From Rhodococcus sp. HM1 (GTDB lineage Bacteria; Actinomycetota; Actinomycetes; Mycobacteriales; Mycobacteriaceae): a stretch of 64,000 nt of DNA. The notes beneath the pieces were generated by a model. That model was given only the letters and a program-made list of their open reading frames with translations, did not search any database and was not told the origin of the DNA. The first letter of the stretch is position 1, and every line of letters begins with the position of its first letter. A program made the position numbers and the translations under genes. The DNA lies in assembly GCF_023218075.1 (NCBI RefSeq), contig NZ_JALPTB010000014.1, positions 1-64,000 on the forward strand, given 5' to 3'. Shown here piece by piece: positions 53,069 to 61,371 of this stretch.

Positions 53069-53114
53069 TGTCTGTTCGGCGAGGGGCTTCCGCGAGCCCG
53101 GATATGCGCGTCGC

Positions 53115-53894
53115 TCAGGGCTCCTGGTCCAGTGGAATGTCGGTGCGCTCTTCGAACTCCCGGATGGATTCGGCGTAGGAGTGGACGTGTCGGCCCATCC
53201 GCCGGTGTGCTGCGTCGGCGTCCTTGTCGCGGATGGCCTTCGTGACCGACCGGTGTGCCCGGACGGTGATATCGCGGACCTTCTGGTCGATGAAGCCTTC
53301 GTTCTCGGTGGCCGCGTAGATGGCGCGGGAGAGCGAGATCATCAGTCCCGACATCAGCTCATTGTGGCTCGCGCTGGCGACGGCGATGTGCCAGTCGACG
53401 TTGGCCTGGAGGAATGCGTCGAGTTTGTCGCCGGCGGCCGCGATGGCATCGTTGGCGGCGTCGAGTCGGGCGAGATCTTCGTCGGTCCGATGGCGGGCGG
53501 CCAGTTGTGCGCAGAACGGTTCGATCGCCTCGCGTGTTTCGAGCAGTGCGCTCAGGCGGATCTGGCGTCCTCGGATGAGCAGGGCCACGGTGTCGGCCAT
53601 CGACTGTTCGCCGGGTCGCTGGACGAAGGCGCCGCCGGCGCGTCCCGCTTTGATTCGTACCAGGCCCTGTACCTCGAGGATGCGCAGGGCCTCGCGGACC
53701 GTGGTTCGGCTCATCTTCGTCTGGACGACGAGTTCGCGTTCCGGGGGGAGGGGGGTGCCTTCGGCGTATTCCCCGCTGAGGATGCGTTCGCGCAGCTCGT
53801 TGGCGAGGACGTCCGAGGCTTTGGGGACCTCCATCGGAGTCAGTTGGATGGAGGAACGCCCGTTGCGGGGCGTGCTCGGTGCGCCTGGTGTCAT
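53115..53894 (-). CDS. GntR-family regulator with FCD domain
   Basis: 259 aa. Winged HTH at about 25-95 (LANELRERILSGEYAEGTPL, LPPERELVVQTKMSRTTVREALRIL region) and a C-terminal all-helical FCD effector domain with metal-binding type His/Asp positions (NVDWHIAVASASHNELM, AHRSVTKAI, RRMGRHVHSY). A perfect-type palindrome sits just upstream, so it probably represses itself. Similar half-sites precede most units of the alicyclic cluster, making it the likely cluster-wide repressor released by an acid or CoA-ester. Confidence 0.9.
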   Translation of the reverse strand: MTPGAPSTPRNGRSSIQLTPMEVPKASDVLANELRERILSGEYAEGTPLPPERELVVQTKMSRTTVREALRILEVQGLVRIKAGRAGGAFVQRPGEQSMADTVALLIRGRQIRLSALLETREAIEPFCAQLAARHRTDEDLARLDAANDAIAAAGDKLDAFLQANVDWHIAVASASHNELMSGLMISLSRAIYAATENEGFIDQKVRDITVRAHRSVTKAIRDKDADAAHRRMGRHVHSYAESIREFEERTDIPLDQEP

Positions 53895-53912
53895 GTCTCC
53901 CCCACCTTCTCT

Positions 53913-53929
53913 GGTCTAACGGTCAGACC
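53913..53929. promoter_or_regulatory. GntR/FCD operator (GGTCT-N7-AGACC)
   Basis: A 17-bp dyad whose right part, GGTCAGACC (53921-53929), is itself a 9-bp palindrome of the FadR type. It lies 18 bp before the GntR start and 70 bp before the acyl-CoA dehydrogenase gene at 54001, next to AATATACCAT, a probable -10. Divergent autoregulated control is inferred. Confidence 0.7.
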
Positions 53930-54000
53930 TAATATACCATCGGATTCTTACTGCATTCATCTTGCAGGCTATTCCCCGACTCATCGAGAGGACCAGTTCC

Positions 54001-55077
54001 ATGCGTTGGGAGCTGTCAGAAGAGCAAGAAATGTTCACCGAAACCCTCGGCGGCTGGCTCGAACGGTTCGCGGCACCCGCGAACGTCCGGAAGTGGGGTG
54101 AATCGGGCGACCCCGCCGAGTTCGAGCGCAGGTTCGTGGACGAGGGATGGTTTTCGGCCGGCCTGCCGGAAGAGGTGGGCGGCCAGGGCGGCGGTCTGCT
54201 CGAACTCGCGCTGACCGCCGAGGCGCTGGGACGGCATGCCGCACCGGCCAGCGCGTGGACCGCGTCGGTGCTCGCGGCCCCTCTGTTACCGCCCGATGTC
54301 GCCGAGGCGGTACTCGCCGGTGGCGAATTCGCAGCTCTGGCAGTCGATTCCAGTCGCCCCCTCGGGCTGCGCGACGCCGTGCGCGTCGACGAGCGAGGGG
54401 CGCTGACCGGACGCGTGCCTGCCGTGCTCGGCGCCGAACGCGCCACCCGGCTCGTCGTCCCCGCCGAGGGCGGCGAGGGTGTGGCCCTCTACCTCGTCCG
54501 GGTCGGCGACCCGGGCCTCACGGTCACACCGCGGCGCTTCCTCGATCCGTCCCGGGGTGCGGCGGACGTGCGGCTCGAGAACGTCGTCGCGCAACGCCTC
54601 GACATCGACGCGCCAGCCGCGCTGGCGGATGCGGGATTGCGCGCGGCCGTGCTCGCCTCCGCGGACGCGCTCGGCGCGACGGAGCGGATGCTGCAATTGG
54701 CCGTGGACTACAGCCGAACGCGCCACCAGTTCGGTGTGCCGATCGGTTCCTTCCAGGCAGTGAAGCACGCTGCCGCAACGATTCTCGTATCGGTGGAGGC
54801 GGCTCGGTCCATCGCCTACTATGCCGCGGCGTCCGTGGATCTGGGTCTCGAGGAGTGTGCAACGCATGCGGCGATCGCGAAGGCGCAGGTGACCCGCAGT
54901 GCCGTCCAGGCCGCCGACAGCGCACTCGTGATGCACGGTGCCATCGGCTACACGTGGGAGCACGACCTGCAGCTGTTCTACAAGCGCGCCAAGCTCGACG
55001 AGAAGCTGTTCGGCAGCCCGGAGGTGTGGAACGAGCGTATTGCCCGGGAGTTGCCTCTTCTGCCGGCGGCTGGATGA
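54001..55077 (+). CDS. Acyl-CoA dehydrogenase, probable beta-type subunit of a heteromeric enzyme
   Basis: 358 aa from ATG 54001. The N-terminal half is degenerate, lacking the usual TEPGAGSD FAD/substrate block. The C-terminal part, DSALVMHGAIGYTWEHDLQLFYKRAKLDEKLFG, is characteristic of the smaller FadE subunit in alpha2beta2 steroid-type dehydrogenases. TRHQFGVPIGSFQAVKH provides the FAD-binding segment. A partner of the alpha-type protein at 49887 is the likely assembly. An upstream GGTC-type palindrome links it to the GntR regulator. Confidence 0.85.
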   Translation: MRWELSEEQEMFTETLGGWLERFAAPANVRKWGESGDPAEFERRFVDEGWFSAGLPEEVGGQGGGLLELALTAEALGRHAAPASAWTASVLAAPLLPPDVAEAVLAGGEFAALAVDSSRPLGLRDAVRVDERGALTGRVPAVLGAERATRLVVPAEGGEGVALYLVRVGDPGLTVTPRRFLDPSRGAADVRLENVVAQRLDIDAPAALADAGLRAAVLASADALGATERMLQLAVDYSRTRHQFGVPIGSFQAVKHAAATILVSVEAARSIAYYAAASVDLGLEECATHAAIAKAQVTRSAVQAADSALVMHGAIGYTWEHDLQLFYKRAKLDEKLFGSPEVWNERIARELPLLPAAG

Positions 55078-55092
55078 CCACCGTTGACTAAA

Positions 55093-55102
55093 TGGTCTGT
55101 CC
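55093..55102 (+). promoter_or_regulatory. GGTC-type operator-like site upstream of the long operon
   Basis: TGGTCTGTCC within an AT-rich 70-bp spacer (TTTAGTAACTTAAGTCC follows) between the dehydrogenase genes at 54001 and 55150. It matches the GGTC-W-GWCC pattern of the other sites and suggests an extra promoter for the operon 55150-60449. Confidence 0.45.
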
Positions 55103-55149
55103 TTTAGTAACTTAAGTCCAAACGTTAGCGACGACGACGGGATTGTGTT

Positions 55150-56316
55150 GTGGACTTCGATCTGACCGAGGATCAGGCAACGATCCGAGATGCGGTACGA
55201 GAACTCGCCGGCAAGTTCGACGAGCAGTATTGGGTGGAAAAGGATGCCGCGCACGAATTCCCCACCGAGTTCTACGACGCTTTCGCCAAGGGCGGCTGGC
55301 TGGGCATCACCACCCCCGAGGAGTACGGCGGACACGGGCTGGGCATCACCGAGGCCTCGATCCTGCTGCAGGAGGTCGCCGCCTCGGGCGCCGGGATGAA
55401 CGGCGCGAGCTCGATGCACCTGTCGATCTTCGGCATGCACCCGGTGATCGTGCACGGCTCCGAAGAACTCAAGCAGCGCACCCTGCCGCGCATCGTCAAC
55501 GGCGACCTGCATGTGTGCTTCGGGGTCACCGAGCCCGGCGCGGGCCTGGACACCACCAAGATCACCACGTTCGCGCGGCGTGATGGCGACAAGTACATCG
55601 TCAACGGCCGCAAGGTGTGGATCTCGAAGGCAATGGAGTCGGAGAAGATCCTCCTGCTCACCCGCACCACCAAGTTCGAGGACGTGCAGAAGAAGACCGA
55701 CGGCCTCACGCTCTTCCTCACCGACCTGGACCGCTCGAAGGTCGAGATCCGGCCCATCAAGAAGATGGGCCGCAACGCCGTCACCTCCAACGAGCTGTTC
55801 ATCGACGGACTCGAGATCCCTGTCGAGGATCGGGTCGGCGAAGAGGGCAAAGGCTTCAAGTACATCCTCGACGGACTCAACCCGGAACGGATGCTCGTCG
55901 CCTCCGAGGCGCTCGGCATCGGCCGCGCGGCCCTGCGCCGCGCCACCCAATACGCCACCGACCGTGAGGTATTCGGCCGACCGATCGGCATGAACCAGGG
56001 CATCCAGTTCCCCCTCGCGGACTCCCTCGCTCACCTAGACGCCGCCGAACTCGTCCTGCGCAAGGCGACCTGGCTCTACGACAACGGCCGCCCCTGTGCC
56101 CGCGAGGCCAACATGGCCAAGTATCTGTGCGCCGACGCCGGATTCCAGGCCGCCGACCGCGCACTGCAGACCCACGGCGGCATGGGCTACTCGGAGGAAT
56201 ACCACGTCGCGCGCTACTTCCGTGAGGCGCGCCTGACCCGCATTGCACCGCTGAGCCAGGAAATGGTTCTCAACTACCTCGGCGAGCACGTGCTCGGCCT
56301 TCCCAGGAGCTACTGA
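55150..56316 (+). CDS. Acyl-CoA dehydrogenase
   Basis: 388 aa from GTG 55150. VCFGVTEPGAGLDTTKITTF, IVNGRKVWISKAM, ERMLVASEALGIGRAALRRA and ALQTHGGMGYSEEYHVARYF mark a homotetrameric-type enzyme. The C-terminal loop IAPLSQEMVLNYL replaces the YEGT motif, a variant known in actinobacterial FadE proteins. It heads a five-gene translationally coupled chain (SDR, thiolase, CoA transferase, lyase) and would introduce the double bond after ring opening or activation. Confidence 0.88.
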   Translation: MDFDLTEDQATIRDAVRELAGKFDEQYWVEKDAAHEFPTEFYDAFAKGGWLGITTPEEYGGHGLGITEASILLQEVAASGAGMNGASSMHLSIFGMHPVIVHGSEELKQRTLPRIVNGDLHVCFGVTEPGAGLDTTKITTFARRDGDKYIVNGRKVWISKAMESEKILLLTRTTKFEDVQKKTDGLTLFLTDLDRSKVEIRPIKKMGRNAVTSNELFIDGLEIPVEDRVGEEGKGFKYILDGLNPERMLVASEALGIGRAALRRATQYATDREVFGRPIGMNQGIQFPLADSLAHLDAAELVLRKATWLYDNGRPCAREANMAKYLCADAGFQAADRALQTHGGMGYSEEYHVARYFREARLTRIAPLSQEMVLNYLGEHVLGLPRSY

Positions 56317-57065
56317 TGTTCGAACTCACCGGAAGATCCGCCCTCGTGACCGGCGCGGGCAGCGGCATCGGTGCCTCCGTGGCGCACGCGTACGCCGCCG
56401 CCGGCGCTGCGGTCCTCGTCACCGATGTCAACGAGGACGCAGCCGCCGCCGTGGCCGCGGAGATCACCGCCGCCGGCGGTACCGCCAAGGCCGCCGTACT
56501 CGACGTCCGCGACGCCGCCCAGGCCGCCGCGGCGGCAGAACAGGCCGCCGCACTCGGTGGCGGCACCGTCCACATCCTCGTCAACAACGCCGGGGCCATC
56601 GCACCCGCAATGTTCCCGAATCTCGAGGAAGACGACTTCCGCCGCATCGTCGACATCCACCTCGTCGGCAGCTACGTGTGCAGCAAGGCCGTCCTGCCCT
56701 ACCTGCCGGAGGACGGCACCGGGCGCATCATCAACGTCACCTCCGCCGCCGGCCTGCAAGGCACCATCGGCCAGGCCAACTACGGGGCAGCCAAGGCGGG
56801 CATCATCGGTCTGACCAAGTCACTGGCCCGCGAGCTCGCCCGCAAGCAGGTCACCGTCAATGCCATTGCGCCCCTTGCAGCCACGCCGATGACCGAGAAC
56901 ATCCGCAGCAACGACAAGCTCGCGGCCAAGACCCTCGAGCGTGTCGCTCTGAGGCGCTGGGCCGAGCCGAACGAGATCTCGGCCAGCTTCGTATTCTTCG
57001 CCTCCGACGGCGCCTCGTACATCACGGGCCAGGTGCTGCCCGTCGACGGTGGAACGGTGATCTGA
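56316..57065 (+). CDS. Short-chain dehydrogenase (3-hydroxyacyl-CoA dehydrogenase type)
   Basis: 249 aa. TGAGSGIGASVAHAYAAAGA, NNAGAIAPAMF, the Ser/Tyr/Lys set in NVTSAAGLQGTIGQANYGAAKAG and the end ITGQVLPVDGGTVI are all standard. Start overlaps the dehydrogenase stop and the stop overlaps the thiolase start, so it acts in the same spiral: oxidation of a 3-hydroxyacyl-CoA to the ketone. Confidence 0.88.
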   Translation: MFELTGRSALVTGAGSGIGASVAHAYAAAGAAVLVTDVNEDAAAAVAAEITAAGGTAKAAVLDVRDAAQAAAAAEQAAALGGGTVHILVNNAGAIAPAMFPNLEEDDFRRIVDIHLVGSYVCSKAVLPYLPEDGTGRIINVTSAAGLQGTIGQANYGAAKAGIIGLTKSLARELARKQVTVNAIAPLAATPMTENIRSNDKLAAKTLERVALRRWAEPNEISASFVFFASDGASYITGQVLPVDGGTVI

Positions 57066-58258
57066 TGACCGAAACGACCAACCCCTTCCGGCGCTCCGCG
57101 CGCGAGGTGATCATCGCCGAAGCGGCTCGCACCCCGATGGGCCGATCCCACCCCGAACGCGGGTGGTTCCGGGATACACATCCGAACGAGATGCTCGGCG
57201 CGGTCTACACGGATCTGATCCGCCGCAGCGGCCTGGCGCCGGCAGCGGTGGAGGACCTCGTCGTCGGTTGCACCGCACCCTTCGGTGAACAGTCCCGCAA
57301 CATCGGGCGCAACGCATGGCTGCAGGCCGGGTACCCACCCGAGGTACCGGCCGTCGTCCTCGACCGCCGCTGCGGCTCCGCACAGACCGCGGTCGAGATG
57401 GGTGCCGCCCTCGTCGGCTCCGGCACGCACGACCTGGTCATCGCTGGCGGTGTCGAGCACATGGGCCACGTGCCGATCAACTCCCCAGCCAAAATCTCCG
57501 AACTCTACGGCGACCCGTGGCCGGCCGAGCTGCGCGAGAAGTACGACTTCGTGCACCAGGGCGAGAGCGCCGAGCTCATTGCCGACCGGTGGAGCATCAC
57601 CCGGCAGGAGATGGACGAATTCGCCGTCCGATCCCACCGCCTGGCTACCGAGGCCATCGAGGCCGGGCGGTTCGACGAAGAGATGATCCCCCTCGAACTC
57701 GACGGCGAAGTCCGCAGAACCGACCAGACCGTCCGGCCCGGCACGAGCCTGGACACCCTGGCCGGCCTGAAGACCGCGTTTCGGGAGAACGGCCGGATCA
57801 CCGCCGGCAGTTCCTCGCCGATCTCGGACGGCGCAGCCGGTGTCCTGCTCGCCTCCCGGGACGCGGTCGAGACCCACGGTCTGCGCGCCCGCGCCCGGAT
57901 CCTCGACCAGACCACGGTCGGAGTCGACCCGATCATCATGCTCACCGGCCCGATACCGGCGACCCGGAAGTTGCTCGACCGCAACGGGATGACGATCGAC
58001 GACATCGATCTGTTCGAGATCAACGAAGCGTTCAGTTCCGTTGTCCTGGCCTGGGAACGCGAACTCAAGCCCGACATGGACCGGGTCAACGTCAACGGTG
58101 GTGCGATCGCGCTCGGACACCCGGTCGGTGCCACCGGCGCCCGGCTCATCGCGACGGTCGTCGCCGAACTCGAACGCCGCGACGCCGAAATCGGGCTGGT
58201 CACCATGTGCTGTGGTGGCGGACTCGGGACCGCCACACTGATCCAGCGGATCGACTGA
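57065..58258 (+). CDS. Thiolase
   Basis: 397 aa. Nucleophile C103 in LDRRCGSAQTA, FEINEAFSSV, GGAIALGHPVGATGARLI and the terminal Cys in MCCGGGLGTA are present. Translationally coupled on both sides. It would cleave a beta-ketoacyl-CoA in the degradation of the opened ring. The small insert and the N-terminal extension of about 12 residues are unremarkable. Confidence 0.92.
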   Translation: MTETTNPFRRSAREVIIAEAARTPMGRSHPERGWFRDTHPNEMLGAVYTDLIRRSGLAPAAVEDLVVGCTAPFGEQSRNIGRNAWLQAGYPPEVPAVVLDRRCGSAQTAVEMGAALVGSGTHDLVIAGGVEHMGHVPINSPAKISELYGDPWPAELREKYDFVHQGESAELIADRWSITRQEMDEFAVRSHRLATEAIEAGRFDEEMIPLELDGEVRRTDQTVRPGTSLDTLAGLKTAFRENGRITAGSSSPISDGAAGVLLASRDAVETHGLRARARILDQTTVGVDPIIMLTGPIPATRKLLDRNGMTIDDIDLFEINEAFSSVVLAWERELKPDMDRVNVNGGAIALGHPVGATGARLIATVVAELERRDAEIGLVTMCCGGGLGTATLIQRID

Positions 58259-59520
58259 TGATCGACCTCACGCCCCATGTCCGGGCCGGCGACGGAATCT
58301 GGTGGAGCCAAACGAGTGCGGAACCCACCCCGCTCGTCCACGCTCTGCTCGACCAGCTCCCGTCGATCGGCGCGGTCCGGGCGTTCGTGGGCCTGACCTG
58401 GGACCGCCGACTCGCCGATCGGACCCCGGACGAGTTGTCCGTCGTCTCCTACGGCGGGCTCGGGGAACTCCGCCGGCTCAGCCGACGGGACCGGCTCGAG
58501 GTCGTGCCCTGTCACTTCGGGGCACTGCCCCGACTGTTCGCCGAGCACCGCCTGCCATGCGACGTCGGGTTCGTGCAGGTCGCCCCTCCCGACGCCGACG
58601 GCAACTGCTCGCTCGGCGTCGGCGTCGACTACATCGCCGACGCACTCGAGCACACCCCCATCCTGATCGCCGAGATCAATCAGCGCATGCCCAGGACCCA
58701 GGGTGCACCCGCGATCCCCCTGTCGCGGTTCGCGGCGGTCGTCGAAACCGACCGGCCGCTGCTCGAAGCGCCCGACCGTGAGCCCGAGGCCGTCGAGACG
58801 GCGATCGCCCGGCACGTCGCAGGCCTCGTCGAGGACGGCGACACCATCCAGATCGGTGTGGGCACATTGCCTTCGGCGGTGCTGGCGGCCCTGGAAGGAC
58901 ATCGGGACCTCGGCCTGCACTCCGGCATGATCTCCGATGCGGTGCTGCGGTTGATCGACAAGGGCGTGCTCACCGGGGCGCGCAAACAGATCGACATCGG
59001 CCGCCATATCACCGGGGCGGCGCTCGGCACGGCCACCTTGTACGAACGCCTGCCATACCTGCCGGTGGATTTCCGTCCCGTCAGCTATACCCATGCGCCG
59101 CAAGTGCTCTCGCAGTTGACCTCGCTCGTGTCGATAAACTCCGCGATCGAGGTCGACCTCACCGGGCAGGTGGGAGCGGAGCGGGCCGGAGCCGCTTACG
59201 TCGGCGCGGTCGGCGGACAGGTGGACTTCTCCCGGGCTGCGTCTATGACCGGGGGGCGCTCGGTCATCGCACTTCGGTCCACCGCGCGCGGCCGTTCGTC
59301 GATCAAGCCGGCCCTCGAGTTCGGGTCCGTCACCACGGCGCGTGCCGACGTGGACTACGTCGTCACCGAGCACGGCGTGGCCGAACTGCGGGGATGTTCC
59401 CTTGCGGAACGGGCCCGGCGAATGATCGCGGTCGCAGCCCCGGAGCATCGCGAGCAACTGGACATCGCATTGACCGAGCACGACTTGCTTCGCAGTGGAG
59501 CGAGCGGAAACGAGGAGTGA
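58258..59520 (+). CDS. CoA transferase/hydrolase of the 4-hydroxybutyrate CoA-transferase family
   Basis: 420 aa. Acetyl-CoA hydrolase/transferase fold: DGDTIQIGVGTLPSAVLAAL, LGLHSGMISDAVLRLID and the C-terminal TTARADVDYVVTEHGVAELRG with the family motif E-HG-AxLRG. The catalytic Glu is expected in the SINSAIEVDLTGQVGAE segment (E near residue 298). It would exchange CoA between a pathway acid and an acyl-CoA donor. Coupled to thiolase (ATGA) and followed five bases later by the lyase gene. Confidence 0.85.
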   Translation: MIDLTPHVRAGDGIWWSQTSAEPTPLVHALLDQLPSIGAVRAFVGLTWDRRLADRTPDELSVVSYGGLGELRRLSRRDRLEVVPCHFGALPRLFAEHRLPCDVGFVQVAPPDADGNCSLGVGVDYIADALEHTPILIAEINQRMPRTQGAPAIPLSRFAAVVETDRPLLEAPDREPEAVETAIARHVAGLVEDGDTIQIGVGTLPSAVLAALEGHRDLGLHSGMISDAVLRLIDKGVLTGARKQIDIGRHITGAALGTATLYERLPYLPVDFRPVSYTHAPQVLSQLTSLVSINSAIEVDLTGQVGAERAGAAYVGAVGGQVDFSRAASMTGGRSVIALRSTARGRSSIKPALEFGSVTTARADVDYVVTEHGVAELRGCSLAERARRMIAVAAPEHREQLDIALTEHDLLRSGASGNEE

Positions 59521-59525
59521 ACGCC

Positions 59526-60449
59526 ATGACGCGTCCCCAACGGGTACAGATCCGAGAAGTCGGTCCGCGCGACGGCTTCCAGAACGAGCCGGAGACCATC
59601 CCGACCGACGACAAGGTGCGGCTGATCAACGCCCTCGGTCGCGCCGGCCTGAAGCGGATCGAGGTCGCCAGTTTCGTGCGGCCCGACGTCATCCCGCAGC
59701 TGTCGGACGGGGTGGAGGTGCTCCGCCGCATCGACGTGCCCGACGATGTGAAGCTGATGGTCCTCGTGCCGAACACTAAGGGACTGGACAACGCGCTGAA
59801 GGTGCGCGACACCTTCCACGAGGTCGCGATCTTCGTCAGCGCGTCCGAAACCCACAACAAGAAGAACGTCAACCGTACCGTCGACGAAACCATGGCGGAC
59901 AACGACATCATGGCTCGCCGGATCGTCGCCGAGGGGCTGCACTGCGCCGCGGTCATTGCGACGTCGTTCGGATGCCCCTTCGAGGGCAAGGTGGAGCTGA
60001 AGCGGGTGCTGGACCTGGCGGAGCGATTCGCCGAAGCCGGTGCCACGGAGGTCGGTTTCGGCGACACCACCGGCATGTGCAATCCGGCCTATGCTTCGGA
60101 GTTCTTCGCCGCGGCCAGCGAACGCCTGCCCGGGGTCGAGGTCACCGCGCACTTCCACAACACCCGCGGCCAGGGTCTCGCGAACGCATTCGCCGCGCTC
60201 GAGGCGGGATGCGCGAGTTTCGAGTCGAGCTTCGGGGAACTGGGCGGTTGCCCCGTTCCGGTGGGTTCGACCGGCAACATCGCCACCGAGGACCTGGTGA
60301 GTATGTTCCACGAGATGGATGTCGAGACAGGGCTCGATCTGCGACGCATCATCGAGGCAGCTCGCGAAGCCCAACTCGTTCTGGGCCGCAAGCTCACGAG
60401 CCATTCGATCGTCGCCGGCCCCATCGAATGGGCCGCGACCACGAACTGA
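59526..60449 (+). CDS. HMG-CoA-lyase-like enzyme
   Basis: 307 aa. An HMGL-like TIM barrel: IREVGPRDGFQNEP, the metal site HFHNTRGQ (H209, H211; family usually HCHDT), GFGDTTGMCNP and the catalytic loop LGGCPVPVGSTGNIATEDL with C242. Normal HMG-CoA lyase gives acetoacetate and acetyl-CoA from a 3-hydroxy-3-methylacyl-CoA. In this cluster the lyase may cleave a 3-hydroxy-3-methyl side chain left after ring opening, releasing a ketone or keto acid. The asparagine at the HCHD position is a mild departure. Leucine degradation is the alternative, but no other leucine genes are present. Confidence 0.85.
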   Translation: MTRPQRVQIREVGPRDGFQNEPETIPTDDKVRLINALGRAGLKRIEVASFVRPDVIPQLSDGVEVLRRIDVPDDVKLMVLVPNTKGLDNALKVRDTFHEVAIFVSASETHNKKNVNRTVDETMADNDIMARRIVAEGLHCAAVIATSFGCPFEGKVELKRVLDLAERFAEAGATEVGFGDTTGMCNPAYASEFFAAASERLPGVEVTAHFHNTRGQGLANAFAALEAGCASFESSFGELGGCPVPVGSTGNIATEDLVSMFHEMDVETGLDLRRIIEAAREAQLVLGRKLTSHSIVAGPIEWAATTN

Positions 60450-60501
60450 AGCTTCGGTCATATCCGAAACCATCACGTACACAACAAAGACGGAGAAGAA
60501 C

Positions 60502-61260
60502 ATGAGCAATCGAGTGGCATTCGTGACCGGCGGTGCACAGGGTATCGGCAAGGGAATCTCCGATGCGCTGGGCGCAGCCGGCTTCCGCGTCGCGGTCGCC
60601 GACCTCAACCTCGAGGCCGCCGAGGAGACCGCGGCCGCCATTCGCGACGCCGGTGGCCAGGCGATCGCCGTCCCGGTCGACGTGACGGACACCGAGTCCG
60701 TGCAGGCGGCGGTCAAGCAGGTCGCCGAGCAGTTCGGTCCGGTCGAGATCGTCGTCAACAATGCCGGGTGGGACGATTTCATGCCGTTCCTGAAGACGGA
60801 CGAGGCGTTCTGGGACCGGATCCTCGAGATCAACTTCAAGGGTCAGCTGCGGGTCATCCAGGCGACCCTGCCGGGCATGGTCGAGCGGGGCTGGGGGCGC
60901 GTCATCAATATCGGTTCGGACGCCGGACGCGTCGGATCCTCGCTCGAAGCGGTGTACTCGGGTGCCAAGGGTGGCATCATCGCGTTCACCAAGACCCTCG
61001 CTCGTGAGGTCGCCACGAAGGGCGTCACCGCCAATACGGTGTGCCCCGGCCCGACGGATACCCCGGCGCTGCGCAAGTTCGCCGACAATTCCGGCCAGGA
61101 AGCCGACAAGGTGATCGCCGGCATGACCCGCGCGGTGCCGATGAAGCGGCTCGGCAAGGCCACCGACATCGGCGCTGCCGTGGCGTTCTTCGCCTCCGAC
61201 GAGGCGGAATTCGTCACCGGCCAGACCTTGTCCGTCAGTGGTGGCCTGACGATGGCCTGA
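60502..61260 (+). CDS. BadH-like 2-hydroxycyclohexanecarboxyl-CoA dehydrogenase
   Basis: 252 aa from ATG 60502. An SDR with VTGGAQGIGKG, VVNNAGWDDFMPFLKT, INIGSDAGRVGSSLEAVYSGAKGG, VCPGPTDTPAL and VTGQTLSVSGGLTMA. The stretches NNAGWD-F-PF-KT and SDA-RVGSS-EAVY correspond, from memory, to BadH of Rhodopseudomonas palustris, which oxidises 2-hydroxycyclohexanecarboxyl-CoA to the 2-keto ester. The next gene is BadI-like, giving the same order of reactions. It ends in a strong hairpin. Confidence 0.85.
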   Translation: MSNRVAFVTGGAQGIGKGISDALGAAGFRVAVADLNLEAAEETAAAIRDAGGQAIAVPVDVTDTESVQAAVKQVAEQFGPVEIVVNNAGWDDFMPFLKTDEAFWDRILEINFKGQLRVIQATLPGMVERGWGRVINIGSDAGRVGSSLEAVYSGAKGGIIAFTKTLAREVATKGVTANTVCPGPTDTPALRKFADNSGQEADKVIAGMTRAVPMKRLGKATDIGAAVAFFASDEAEFVTGQTLSVSGGLTMA

Positions 61261-61282
61261 TCGTCATCGGTCGGTTCCCACT

Positions 61283-61321
61283 CGACAGCGCGGTCCGGAA
61301 ACCTCTCCGGCCGCGCTGTCG
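61283..61321 (+). terminator. Terminator after the BadH-like gene
   Basis: CGACAGCGCGG...CCGGA (from 61283) pairs with TCCGG...CCGCGCTGTCG (to 61321) around a short AACCTC loop, one bulged T. It lies 22 bp after the stop and separates the BadH-like from the BadI-like gene, so these are separate transcripts. Confidence 0.78.
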
Positions 61322-61337
61322 TGCGTTGCGGTCTGTT

Positions 61338-61347
61338 AACGATCGTT
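61338..61347. promoter_or_regulatory. Palindrome before the BadI-like gene
   Basis: A perfect 10-bp palindrome AACGATCGTT, 24 bp upstream of the start codon and beside a promoter-like CCTATGATC. It differs from the GGTC-type sites of the cluster, so a different regulator might act here. The call is tentative. Confidence 0.35.
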
Positions 61348-61371
61348 CTCGGAAGAGCCTATGATCGAGAC

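Noticed and set aside
53962-54000. Upstream in-frame ATG at 53962 for the acyl-CoA dehydrogenase
   Set aside because: It would place the start close to the operator/-10 region; the conserved family N-terminus begins at ATG 54001.
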